Shown piece after piece: positions 19,322 through 26,074 of a stretch of 42,558 bases of DNA (position 1 is the first letter of the stretch; each line of letters starts with the position of its first letter). Source of the DNA: Chloroflexota bacterium. GTDB lineage: Bacteria > Chloroflexota > Limnocylindria > P2-11E. The DNA is taken from contig JAGWSB010000010.1 in assembly GCA_028876375.1 (NCBI GenBank), forward strand, positions 1-42,558. Reading direction: 5' to 3'. Position numbers and translations under genes: made by a program. Below the pieces are notes generated by a model. It had not been told where the DNA came from and searched no databases. It saw nothing but the letters and a program-made list of their open reading frames with translations.

Positions 19322-20437
19322 TCATTTGAGCAGCGCGGTGAGGTACTTCGTCATCTCGTCGAACTTGTCCTTGGGCAGGTCGGGCAGCAGCTCGTAGTCG
19401 ATCGCGTCCGCTCCCGGGATCGCGCTCTTCACCCCCGGCACGGTGATCGGGTAGCCCAGATCGCCCGAGAGCTGGAGGTACTCCTTCGAGAAGAAGAGGT
19501 CCTCCGCGACCTTCGTCGCCTCGGGGTGCGGGGGCTTGGAGGCCAGCGCGAACGCGCCGTTCCCCGCGACCATGGGATCCATGCGCATGTAGTCCATGTT
19601 CCCGTTCGGGCCGCCGACCGAGAGCACGTGCGTCATGAAGCCGATGCCGATGGGGAACTGGCCCTGGTTGACGTTGGTCGACACGGTGAGGCCCGACGAG
19701 AAGTTCGTCGCGCCCTGTGCCTTCAGACCGGAGAAGAACGCCTTCGCCTTGTCCTCGCCCATCTGCTGCCGGATCACGTAGAACCAGCGGAGGAACGTCT
19801 CGTTGAGGGTCGGGTCGACCATCGCGATCTTGCCCTTCCACTTGGGCAGCAGCAGGTCCTCGAGGGTCTTCGGCGCATCCGCGGGAGCCACGAGCTTCTT
19901 GTTGTAGATGACCGTCTGCGGGAACAGGGTGAAGACCGCGTAGTACCCGTCGGGGTCGCGCCACTTCTCCGGCACCCGCTCGATGATCGCCTTCGGCAGC
20001 TTCACGAGGTAGCCCTGCTTCGCGAGCGCGGGCATGTAGACGGACTCGACGATGAAGAAGTCGCACAGGTCCTTCCCCGCGCTCTTCTCCGTCTCGAAGC
20101 GGCTCATCGCCTGCGCGGTCGGCGCCCGGTAGTTCTCGAGCGCGATCCCGGCTCGCTTGTCGAGGACGTCCTTCAGCGCCTTCCACTGAGAGTCGATGAG
20201 GACGCCGTATCCGACGACCTTGCCCTCGGCCTTGGCTTTGGCGAGGTCCGGCGCGAAGGCCGCCGCCGCCGCCGACCCGCTCGGCGCGGCGGCTGAGGCG
20301 GTCGGCGCCGACGAGGGGCTCGGAGCGGCCGCGGGCGCGCAGGCGGCGACGAACGCGCCCACCGTTCCCAGCCCCGCGATGCGAAGGAGCTCGCGCCGCG
20401 ACAGCCCGCGCTGAGACGCCATTGACCGGCGATCCAT
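19322..20437 (-). CDS. ABC transporter substrate-binding lipoprotein, iron-type family
   Basis: 371 aa. The N-terminus has a Tat-like twin arginine (SRRELLRIAG, 13-22) and a lipobox ending at C33 (FVAAC), then an Ala/Ser/Pro-rich tether to about 60. The mature part is a class II periplasmic-binding fold (KVVGYGVLIDSQW, FTLFPQTVIYNKK, LLLPKWKGKIAMVDP) of the Fe3+/organic-anion group that pairs with FbpB-type permeases. A GGGAGGGAA ribosome site precedes the ATG at 20437; a second ATG at 20422 would shorten the leader but keep the Tat motif. It is likely co-transcribed with the thiolase-like gene 7 bp downstream. No tyrosine-rich iron site could be confirmed, so the ligand is open. Confidence 0.9.
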   Translation of the reverse strand: MDRRSMASQRGLSRRELLRIAGLGTVGAFVAACAPAAAPSPSSAPTASAAAPSGSAAAAAFAPDLAKAKAEGKVVGYGVLIDSQWKALKDVLDKRAGIALENYRAPTAQAMSRFETEKSAGKDLCDFFIVESVYMPALAKQGYLVKLPKAIIERVPEKWRDPDGYYAVFTLFPQTVIYNKKLVAPADAPKTLEDLLLPKWKGKIAMVDPTLNETFLRWFYVIRQQMGEDKAKAFFSGLKAQGATNFSSGLTVSTNVNQGQFPIGIGFMTHVLSVGGPNGNMDYMRMDPMVAGNGAFALASKPPHPEATKVAEDLFFSKEYLQLSGDLGYPITVPGVKSAIPGADAIDYELLPDLPKDKFDEMTKYLTALLK

Positions 20438-20521
20438 CGTCTATTCCCTCCCCGCGTTCGAAGCCGAAAGGGTAGATCAGGCGACAGCGTGGATACGCCC
20501 GCCCCGTTGCAGATCGCCCTG

Positions 20522-21727
20522 CTAGCCGACGTCCTCCCATCGCAGGCCGAGCTTCCGGACGCGGTCCGCTATTCGCGGGTGGCTGTAGAACCAGATCTCC
20601 TCCCACCGCGGGGGCTCGGGATCGGAGAGGTTCTGGTCGGCGAGGCGCACGAGCGCCCGGCCCATCGAGTCGGGCGACGTGTGACGCGCGCCGAAGACGT
20701 CGGCCGCGCTCTCGCGCCAACGTGTGAACGCCATCAGGGCGGGGCGGCCGACGAAGGAGAGCAGCGCGAGGGCTGCCGCGACCAGGGGATACGAGGCGGG
20801 ATCCGCGACGCCTCCCACCGGTCCGACGGCGCCGGCGGCGCAGCCCGCGGCGCCGCAGATGACGCGGTCGAGCGCGACGCGGATGACGACGAGCGCCGCC
20901 GCGCCGGCGATCCCGAGCGCGACGACGTAGCGAGGAGGATCGCCGCTCACGTCGTGGCCGACCTCGTGCGCGACGACCGACTCGACCTCTTCCATCGGGA
21001 AGCGCTCGAGGAGCGTGTCGCCGAGGACGATGCGCTTCGTCGGTCCGACGCCGAGGACGGCGGCGTTCGCGGCCGTCGTCTTCGCGGCCATCCCCCAGCG
21101 GTAGACGCCCGAGACGCGAACGCCCGCGCGCTCCGCGACGGCGCGCACGCGTTGTGCGACCTCGGCATCGGCGAGCGGCTCGAAGCGGAAGAAGAGCCCC
21201 GCCAGCGTCGGTCCGGCGAGCGTTCCCGCCGCGCTGAGGACGAGCGATCCGACGATCGTCCAGGCCGCCCACTCGGGCCGCACGAGGATCAGGTACCACG
21301 CCGTCACGGGGACGCCGACCAGGACCACCGTGATGACGAGCGCCTTGGCGCGGTCCGCGAGCTCGCCCCGCCAGCTCTGAACGACGAGGCCCTCGCGTCG
21401 TCCGCGCCTCCAACCGAGGTATGCCTCCGGCAGCGCCACGAGCGAGCCGATGAGCGTGAAGACGACGATGACGAGGTACGTGACGCCCGCGCGCACCGGA
21501 GTGCCGCCCGGGCAGCTCACGAGATCGCACGGCCGCGCGCCACCTTGCAAGAGATGCGCGAACGCGTCGCGGACGGCGACGCCCGTCCCCGCCCAGTAGA
21601 GCCCGAGCATGACGACGATCCCGACCGCGGCCGTCACGAGCTCGAGCGCGAGGCTGAACTTCCGGTACGACCGCGCTCGCCTCAGCCGATCGGGATCCAT
21701 GCGCGGCCGCCGCGCGGCGTCGATCAC
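20522..21727 (-). CDS. M48 family membrane metalloprotease (Ste24/HtpX-like)
   Basis: 401 aa from a GTG overlapping the upstream stop (GTGA); an ATG at 21700 is an alternative. Four hydrophobic segments lie at about 26-46, 82-100, 128-148 and 155-178. The zinc motif HEVGH is at 254-258 with the preceding TKRIVLGDTLL typical of the family. Two more membrane spans follow, then RESAADVFG with the third ligand, and a C-terminal FYSHPRIADRV. M48 enzymes cleave misfolded or prenylated membrane proteins; the cysteine-rich loop and topology are nearer Ste24 than HtpX. It is coupled to the methyltransferase-membrane fusion gene. Confidence 0.93.
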   Translation of the reverse strand: MIDAARRPRMDPDRLRRARSYRKFSLALELVTAAVGIVVMLGLYWAGTGVAVRDAFAHLLQGGARPCDLVSCPGGTPVRAGVTYLVIVVFTLIGSLVALPEAYLGWRRGRREGLVVQSWRGELADRAKALVITVVLVGVPVTAWYLILVRPEWAAWTIVGSLVLSAAGTLAGPTLAGLFFRFEPLADAEVAQRVRAVAERAGVRVSGVYRWGMAAKTTAANAAVLGVGPTKRIVLGDTLLERFPMEEVESVVAHEVGHDVSGDPPRYVVALGIAGAAALVVIRVALDRVICGAAGCAAGAVGPVGGVADPASYPLVAAALALLSFVGRPALMAFTRWRESAADVFGARHTSPDSMGRALVRLADQNLSDPEPPRWEEIWFYSHPRIADRVRKLGLRWEDVG

Positions 21728-23184
21728 GCCGACAGTCTGAGCGCGACCGCGACCGAGGCCACCAGGATGGAGACGGCGACGAGCCAGCGCAGCGCCCCCT
21801 CGGGCGTGGCGATGAGCCGGTCGCGATCCAGCATGACGCGGTCGCCGTTCGTCATGCGCATCTCGCCCGACACGGCAGCCGTGCGGCGGCGCAGCGTGCG
21901 CACCCACGTGCTCAGCGTGCGCTCCCACGTGCTCAGCGTGCGCTGCGCGTAGCTCAAGGCGAGCGCGTAGAGCGCCGCGACGAGCGCCGCGGGCGTGAGC
22001 GAGCCTCCGCTTGCGTACGCGCCGGTGAGGACGGGCAGTGCACCCCACGCGATGGCGAACCAGGCGTCGCTGTGCAGGCGCCCGCCCGCCAGCTCGAGCG
22101 GATAGCCGATGGCCAGGGCGACACCGGCGGCCATGAAGAGGAGGAGGCCGGGCCCGAGGACGCCTAGGCCGACGACGCCGAGAGCGACCGCGCCGCCGAT
22201 GCCGGCGACGGCGAGCGCGCGCAGCACGGCATCGGGGATCCGCGTGCGCAGCGGCCGTCCGTTGAGCTCGTCGAGCGCGTGCGCGCCGATGCCGAGCGCG
22301 AGAAAGAAGGCGAGCAGCGTCGAGAGGAGGCGGTCCGGTCGCAGCGCCGTGGCCACCGCGGCGCCGAGGACGACGTAGCTGAGGTGCCACAGCAGGTATG
22401 GCAGGTGGAGGAGCGTGAGGTAGTCGCGCCAGGCTCCGGGAGCGAGCGCGTAGAACGCGGGACGAACGGGGTCCGCCACGGTGGGAACGTCCGCGCCGCC
22501 GGTCGCGGCGCGGACGCGACCCCACGTCACCGCAGCCGCGCCGAGCGACAGTGTCTCGCTCCGAACGTCGGTGATGCCCGCGCTGCGCCAGACGTCCTCC
22601 ATCCGGTAGCGATCGCAGAAGCGGTCGATGGAGCGACCGAGGAACGCGCCGACGTCGCGCCACTGCGCCGACACGAGCGAGCCGACGAGGGGGAGGCCGA
22701 AGCGCGTGTACGTCCACCAACCGAGCCGCAGCGGCAGCGCGCGCGGACGATCGAACTCGAGCATGGCGATGCGGCCCCCCGGCCGGACGACGCGCGCGAG
22801 CTCACGCAGCGTCGCCACGGGGTCGTCGACGTAGCGCAGGAGATATGTGACCGTCAGGCCGTCGAACGTCGCGTCGGGGAAGGGGAGGCGCTCGGCGCGA
22901 CCGAGCACGAACGCGATCCCGTCCGAACGGTCGGCAGCGCCGACCATGCCCGCGACGAGGTCGAGGCCGACCACGCGGCAGCCGCTGCGGCGCAGCTCCC
23001 GGGCCACGAGTCCCGTGCCCGTCGCGACGTCGAGGTATCTCTCGATCGCGCGCGGCGCCGCCCTCTCGACGAGCCGATGTCGCCAGCCCGACTCGAGCCC
23101 GAGGCTCAGCAGCGTGCTCGCGCGCTCGTAGTCCGGACCGAGCGGCGGAAAGAGCACGTCCGGTCGAACGTCGGTGGGGATCAT
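21724..23184 (-). CDS. UbiE-like methyltransferase fused to a polytopic membrane domain
   Basis: 486 aa. Residues 1-225 are a class I SAM methyltransferase: DVATGTG (52-58, motif I), GLDLVAGM, RAERLPFPDATFD, and RVVRPGGRIAMLEF. This is closest in style to UbiE/MenG quinone methyltransferases. Residues ~240-410 hold about six membrane segments, with ALDELNGRPLRT in a loop. A short repeat (TLSTW twice) comes next, then one last membrane helix at the C-terminus. Methylation of a lipid or quinone and its handling in the membrane is plausible; I do not recognise the membrane domain. The start is six bases after a TAGCAT hexamer. The stop overlaps the M48 gene. Confidence 0.85.
   Translation of the reverse strand: MIPTDVRPDVLFPPLGPDYERASTLLSLGLESGWRHRLVERAAPRAIERYLDVATGTGLVARELRRSGCRVVGLDLVAGMVGAADRSDGIAFVLGRAERLPFPDATFDGLTVTYLLRYVDDPVATLRELARVVRPGGRIAMLEFDRPRALPLRLGWWTYTRFGLPLVGSLVSAQWRDVGAFLGRSIDRFCDRYRMEDVWRSAGITDVRSETLSLGAAAVTWGRVRAATGGADVPTVADPVRPAFYALAPGAWRDYLTLLHLPYLLWHLSYVVLGAAVATALRPDRLLSTLLAFFLALGIGAHALDELNGRPLRTRIPDAVLRALAVAGIGGAVALGVVGLGVLGPGLLLFMAAGVALAIGYPLELAGGRLHSDAWFAIAWGALPVLTGAYASGGSLTPAALVAALYALALSYAQRTLSTWERTLSTWVRTLRRRTAAVSGEMRMTNGDRVMLDRDRLIATPEGALRWLVAVSILVASVAVALRLSA
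21892..21954. repeat. 21-bp in-frame tandem repeat, two and a half copies
   Basis: Units at 21892-21912 and 21913-21933 differ at one base; a third copy from 21934 decays after about eleven bases. The 21-bp period encodes seven-residue units (TLSTWxR) in the loop before the last membrane helix of the methyltransferase fusion, so copy-number change would keep the frame. Confidence 0.85.
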
Positions 23185-23190
23185 CGCCGG

Positions 23191-23196
23191 ATGCTA
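23191..23196 (-). promoter_or_regulatory. -10 element for the methyltransferase-fusion gene
   Basis: TAGCAT on the minus strand ends six bases before the ATG at 23184, a leaderless arrangement identical in hexamer and spacing to ligA. Confidence 0.5.
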
Positions 23197-23228
23197 TGCG
23201 CGCGGAATGCCCCTCTGGCGCTGTTTGT

Positions 23229-23249
23229 TACGATGGTTGCGCACGCAAC
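23229..23249 (+). promoter_or_regulatory. Pirin promoter with palindromic operator candidate
   Basis: A -10-like TACGAT (23229-23234) is followed by the inverted repeat GTTGCG-CA-CGCAAC (23236-23249), which would cover the transcription start. TTGC/GCAA palindromes of this size are typical sites for MarR/OhrR-type regulators. No regulator gene is seen in the window. Confidence 0.5.
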
Positions 23250-23277
23250 TTCCGCGCAGGAACAGAGGAACACATCC

Positions 23278-24255
23278 ATGCCCGCCATCACCGTCGAAAA
23301 GCCGCTCTCGCTGCCCGCCGTCCAAGTCGCCGAGGGCGCCCTCGTCGCGTATCGCAAGGTTCAGCGCGTCGTCGACGCGATCCAGACCTACGAGGGAGAG
23401 GGCTTCCCGGTGCGGCGACCGTTCCCGGGCCTCTCGCGTGCCGTCGCCGATCCCTTCGTCCTCCTCGACCAGATGGGGGAGGTGCAGTACGCGCCCGGCG
23501 AGGCGAAGGGCGCGCCCGACCACCCGCACCGCGGGTTCGAGACCGTCACGTACATGATCGACGGCGAGTTCGTGCACCGCGACTCCAACGGCGGCGGAGG
23601 GGTCATCGCGAACGGCGACACGCAGTGGATGACCGCGGGCGCGGGCATCGTGCACTCGGAGATGCCGCCGGAGAAGCTCGTCCGCAGCGGCGGCCTCTTC
23701 CACGGCATCCAGCTCTGGGTGAACCTTCCCGCTGCGCGGAAGTGGGCGGCGCCGCGGTATCAGGACATCCGCGCGAGCACGGTCTCGCTCGTGCGATCGC
23801 ATGATGGCGGCGCGCTCGTCCGCGTGATCGCGGGCGAGCTCGACGGGCACACCGGCCCGGGCGCGACGTTCACGCCGATCACGTACGCGCACGCGACGCT
23901 CCTGCCCGGATCGCGTCTCGACGTGCCGTGGCGGCCCGACTTCAACGCCCTCGTCTACGCGCTCGGCGGCTTCGGGAGCGTCGGCGTCGAGCGGACCGCG
24001 CTCCGCTCCGGTCAGCTCGCGGTGCTCGGCCCCGGGAGCGCTCTGCGGGTCGAGGGGAGCGACCGGCAGGACAGCCGGACGCCGACGTTCGACGTGCTGC
24101 TCCTCGGCGGGCGACCCATCGGCGAGCCCGTCGTGCAGTACGGACCGTTCGTCATGAACACGCGTGAGGAGATCCTCGAGGCGATCGCCGACTACCAGAG
24201 CGGCAAGATGGGATACATCCCGGTGACGCACTTCGGAGCCGGACCGAAGGGCTAG
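23278..24255 (+). CDS. Pirin family protein
   Basis: A 325-aa bicupin. The metal site is intact: H82 and H84 in DHPHRGFETVTY, H126 and E128 in GAGIVHSEMP. Pirins bind iron; some show quercetin 2,3-dioxygenase activity and others modulate regulators or pyruvate metabolism. The start ATG is chosen because the conserved N-terminus begins there and AGAGGAAC lies upstream. The frame open further upstream overlaps the divergent methyltransferase gene and is not coding. The 5' leader contains a 14-nt palindrome, so regulated expression is likely. The C-terminal pirin domain (PVVQYGPFVMNTREEI) is complete. Confidence 0.95.
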   Translation: MPAITVEKPLSLPAVQVAEGALVAYRKVQRVVDAIQTYEGEGFPVRRPFPGLSRAVADPFVLLDQMGEVQYAPGEAKGAPDHPHRGFETVTYMIDGEFVHRDSNGGGGVIANGDTQWMTAGAGIVHSEMPPEKLVRSGGLFHGIQLWVNLPAARKWAAPRYQDIRASTVSLVRSHDGGALVRVIAGELDGHTGPGATFTPITYAHATLLPGSRLDVPWRPDFNALVYALGGFGSVGVERTALRSGQLAVLGPGSALRVEGSDRQDSRTPTFDVLLLGGRPIGEPVVQYGPFVMNTREEILEAIADYQSGKMGYIPVTHFGAGPKG

Positions 24256-24282
24256 CCGCTCGCCGGACCCTTCTTGAACCCC

Positions 24283-24302
24283 CCGAACGCATTGCCGTTC
24301 GG
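24283..24302. terminator. Hairpin between convergent pirin and SnoaL-like genes
   Basis: CCGAACG (24283-24289), a six-base loop and CGTTCGG (24296-24302) form a perfect 7-bp stem in the 84-bp gap where transcription from both sides converges. There is no T-tract, so it is at best a weak or factor-assisted terminator. Confidence 0.35.
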
Positions 24303-24339
24303 CACCGTCGCTGGCCGGAAAGCGGACCGGAGGGGAGCG

Positions 24340-24771
24340 CTAGATCTTCGGAACGACCCCGAGCTGCTGCATCTGGCCGAGCGTGTCGTACGAGGCGTAG
24401 ATCTCGACGATCTTGCCGTTCCGAACGCGGAAGGTGTCGAGGCCACGGACGCTGAACGCCTCTCCGTTCGGAAGGAGCCCCATCAGCGTGCTGAGGAAGG
24501 TGCCGCTCATCGTGTAGCGCGTGCAGACGACCTCGCCCTCGCGGATCTCCTCCTCGATGTCGAAGTGGAGGTCCGGGAACGCCTCGCGCGTCTGCTGCGC
24601 GAAGTGCTGGAACTCACGCCGGCCGTTCAGCGTCGTCCCGATCGCCGTGTGGAACACGACGTCATGCTCGAGGATCTCGTCGGCGGCGCTGAGGTCGCCG
24701 CGCACCATGACGTCCTCGAAGCAGCGCCGGACGATGGCCTTGGGGTCAGCGCTCCTCGTGTCGGTGCCCAC
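24340..24771 (-). CDS. SnoaL-like/ester cyclase family protein
   Basis: A 143-aa alpha+beta-barrel (NTF2-like) protein. The pattern AIVRRCFEDVMVRGDLSAADEIL, FPDLHFDIEEEIREGEVVCTRYTMSGT and FRVRNGKIVEIYASYD is typical of SnoaL-like proteins, which are predicted polyketide cyclases or hydrolases but mostly have no known reaction. The GTG start at 24771 lies eight bases after TAGAGT on the same strand. It is divergent from the DUF1801 gene and convergent with pirin. Confidence 0.88.
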   Translation of the reverse strand: MGTDTRSADPKAIVRRCFEDVMVRGDLSAADEILEHDVVFHTAIGTTLNGRREFQHFAQQTREAFPDLHFDIEEEIREGEVVCTRYTMSGTFLSTLMGLLPNGEAFSVRGLDTFRVRNGKIVEIYASYDTLGQMQQLGVVPKI

Positions 24772-24779
24772 CGCGCCGC

Positions 24780-24785
24780 ACTCTA
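24780..24785 (-). promoter_or_regulatory. -10 element for the SnoaL-like gene
   Basis: TAGAGT on the minus strand ends eight bases before the GTG at 24771. Confidence 0.35.
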
Positions 24786-24815
24786 GCGGCGCTCCGCGCG
24801 CGATGCAGCCGCGCT

Positions 24816-24821
24816 TATCCT
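24816..24821 (+). promoter_or_regulatory. -10 element for the DUF1801 gene
   Basis: TATCCT ends seven bases before the ATG at 24829; no ribosome site is present between them. Confidence 0.4.
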
Positions 24822-24828
24822 CGGCGCC

Positions 24829-25212
24829 ATGTCACCGGTCCGTACGCGTCCCGCCGTCGCGACGACCGTCGCGGAGTACATCTCGAACGCGGACCCGGCG
24901 TTCCGCCCGCTGCTCCGCAGCGTCCGCCGCGCGATCCGCACCGCGGCGCCGCGGGCCGTCGAGAGCATCAGCTACGGCATCCCCACCTTCAAGCAGTACG
25001 GCAAGAGGCTCATCTACTTCAGCGCCGCCAGCCGCCACTGCGCGATCCACATGATCGGCGCGGCACACCTCGCGGAGGCGAAGCGCCGCGGGTTCGGCGT
25101 CGGCCGCGGATCGATCCAGTTCACGCCGGAGAAGCCGCTTCCGGCGGAGCTGCTCGAGCGGATCGTGAAAGCGCGCCTCGCCGAGATCGCGGCTGACGAG
25201 AAGCGCCGCTAG
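24829..25212 (+). CDS. DUF1801 domain protein (YdhG-like)
   Basis: A small 127-aa cytosolic protein with the DUF1801 pattern: VAEYISNADPAFRPLLRSVRRAI, then SYGIPTFKQYGKRLIYFSA, and a C-terminal PLPAELLERIVKARLAEI. Bacterial relatives have been described as iron-chaperone-like (frataxin-like fold); function in this organism is unknown. It is monocistronic, with an apparently leaderless promoter, and is separated from the nitroreductase gene by 71 bp. Confidence 0.87.
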   Translation: MSPVRTRPAVATTVAEYISNADPAFRPLLRSVRRAIRTAAPRAVESISYGIPTFKQYGKRLIYFSAASRHCAIHMIGAAHLAEAKRRGFGVGRGSIQFTPEKPLPAELLERIVKARLAEIAADEKRR

Positions 25213-25257
25213 ATCCGGCTCGGCTCGGCGATACGACAGCGCGAGTGCGCGCCGCGC

Positions 25258-25263
25258 TAGTGT
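25258..25263 (+). promoter_or_regulatory. -10 element for the deazaflavin nitroreductase gene
   Basis: TAGTGT lies 20 bases before the GTG at 25284. Here, unlike most neighbours, a ribosome site GGAGGG (25271-25276) follows, so this transcript should have a short leader. Confidence 0.35.
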
Positions 25264-25283
25264 GAGGACCGGAGGGATCTGCG

Positions 25284-25769
25284 GTGGGGCATCGGACATT
25301 CGGCATCCTCCCGGTCTCGTGGTTCTATCGGGAGCGAAAGGCGACGACGCTCGGGAGGGGCCTCTCGCGCTTCTGGGCGGCATGGGCATCGCTCGGCCTG
25401 CCACCGCGTCGGCAGGTGCAGCTCGAGGTGGTGGGGAGGAGGTCGGGCCGGCCGCACCGGCTCGCGCTCGTCGTGGCGAAGTACGAAGGCCGGGAGCATC
25501 TCGTTTCGATGCTCGGTGAGGGCGAATGGGTCAAGAACGTGCGTGCTGCCGGAGGCGAGGCATTCATCGTCAGCGGCCGCCGGCGGAAGGTGAGCCTCCA
25601 GGAGATACCCGTCGGCGAACGCGCGCCGATCATCCAAGCATTCCTGCGCTCCGCGCCCGGAGGGCGACCACACCTCGGCCTTGACGCGAACGCGACGCTC
25701 GCGGAATGCGACAGCGTCGCTCCGGGCACTCCCGTGTTCCGGGTCGTGAGAAATACACTCGCGACGTGA
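25284..25769 (+). CDS. Deazaflavin-dependent nitroreductase family protein
   Basis: 161 aa of the Ddn/F420-dependent split-barrel family: VQLEVVGRRSGRPHRLALVVAKYEGREHLVSMLGEG, WVKNVRAAGGEAFIVSGRRR and a C-terminal GTPVFRVV. Members bind F420H2 or flavin and reduce quinones, nitroaromatics or enones. It implies, but does not prove, F420 production by the host. The GTG start is supported by GGAGGG seven bases upstream. Its last codons contain the gatC -10 hexamer, and its stop overlaps the gatC start (GTGA). Confidence 0.9.
   Translation: MGHRTFGILPVSWFYRERKATTLGRGLSRFWAAWASLGLPPRRQVQLEVVGRRSGRPHRLALVVAKYEGREHLVSMLGEGEWVKNVRAAGGEAFIVSGRRRKVSLQEIPVGERAPIIQAFLRSAPGGRPHLGLDANATLAECDSVAPGTPVFRVVRNTLAT
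25754..25759 (+). promoter_or_regulatory. -10 element for gatC, inside the upstream gene
   Basis: TACACT ends six bases before the gatC GTG at 25766 and lies within the last codons of the nitroreductase gene, so the gat operon can be transcribed independently of that gene. Confidence 0.4.
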
Positions 25770-26074
25770 GTGAGATCGATCCTGGCGTCGTCCGCTATGT
25801 CGCCGACCTCGCGCGCATCGCGTTGACCGACGAGGAGGTCGACCGCTTCGCGGCGCAGCTCTCCGTCGTCCTCGACGCCGTCGGGAAGCTCCGCGAGGTC
25901 GACACCGAGCACATCTCGCCGACGGCATCGGTCCTCCCGCTCGAGAACGTTCTGCGCGAGGACGAGGCCCGCGAGGGCCTGACCGTCGAGGAGGCCATGC
26001 GCAACGCCCCCGCGCGCGACGGCGACCTGTTCCGCGTTCAGACGGTCATCGAGGAGCGGCCGTCGGGTGGCTGA
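25766..26074 (+). CDS. gatC: Asp-tRNA(Asn)/Glu-tRNA(Gln) amidotransferase subunit C
   Basis: 102 aa from the GTG at 25766; an open frame upstream of it overlaps the nitroreductase gene and lacks family resemblance. The protein begins with the conserved VRYVADLARIALTDEEVDRFAAQLSVVLD helices and ends with LRED...NAPARDGDLFRVQTVIE, the GatA-GatB bridging tail. GatC stabilises the amidotransferase complex that converts Glu-tRNA(Gln) and Asp-tRNA(Asn). It is followed by gatA with an 8-bp overlap. Confidence 0.95.
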   Translation: MSEIDPGVVRYVADLARIALTDEEVDRFAAQLSVVLDAVGKLREVDTEHISPTASVLPLENVLREDEAREGLTVEEAMRNAPARDGDLFRVQTVIEERPSGG

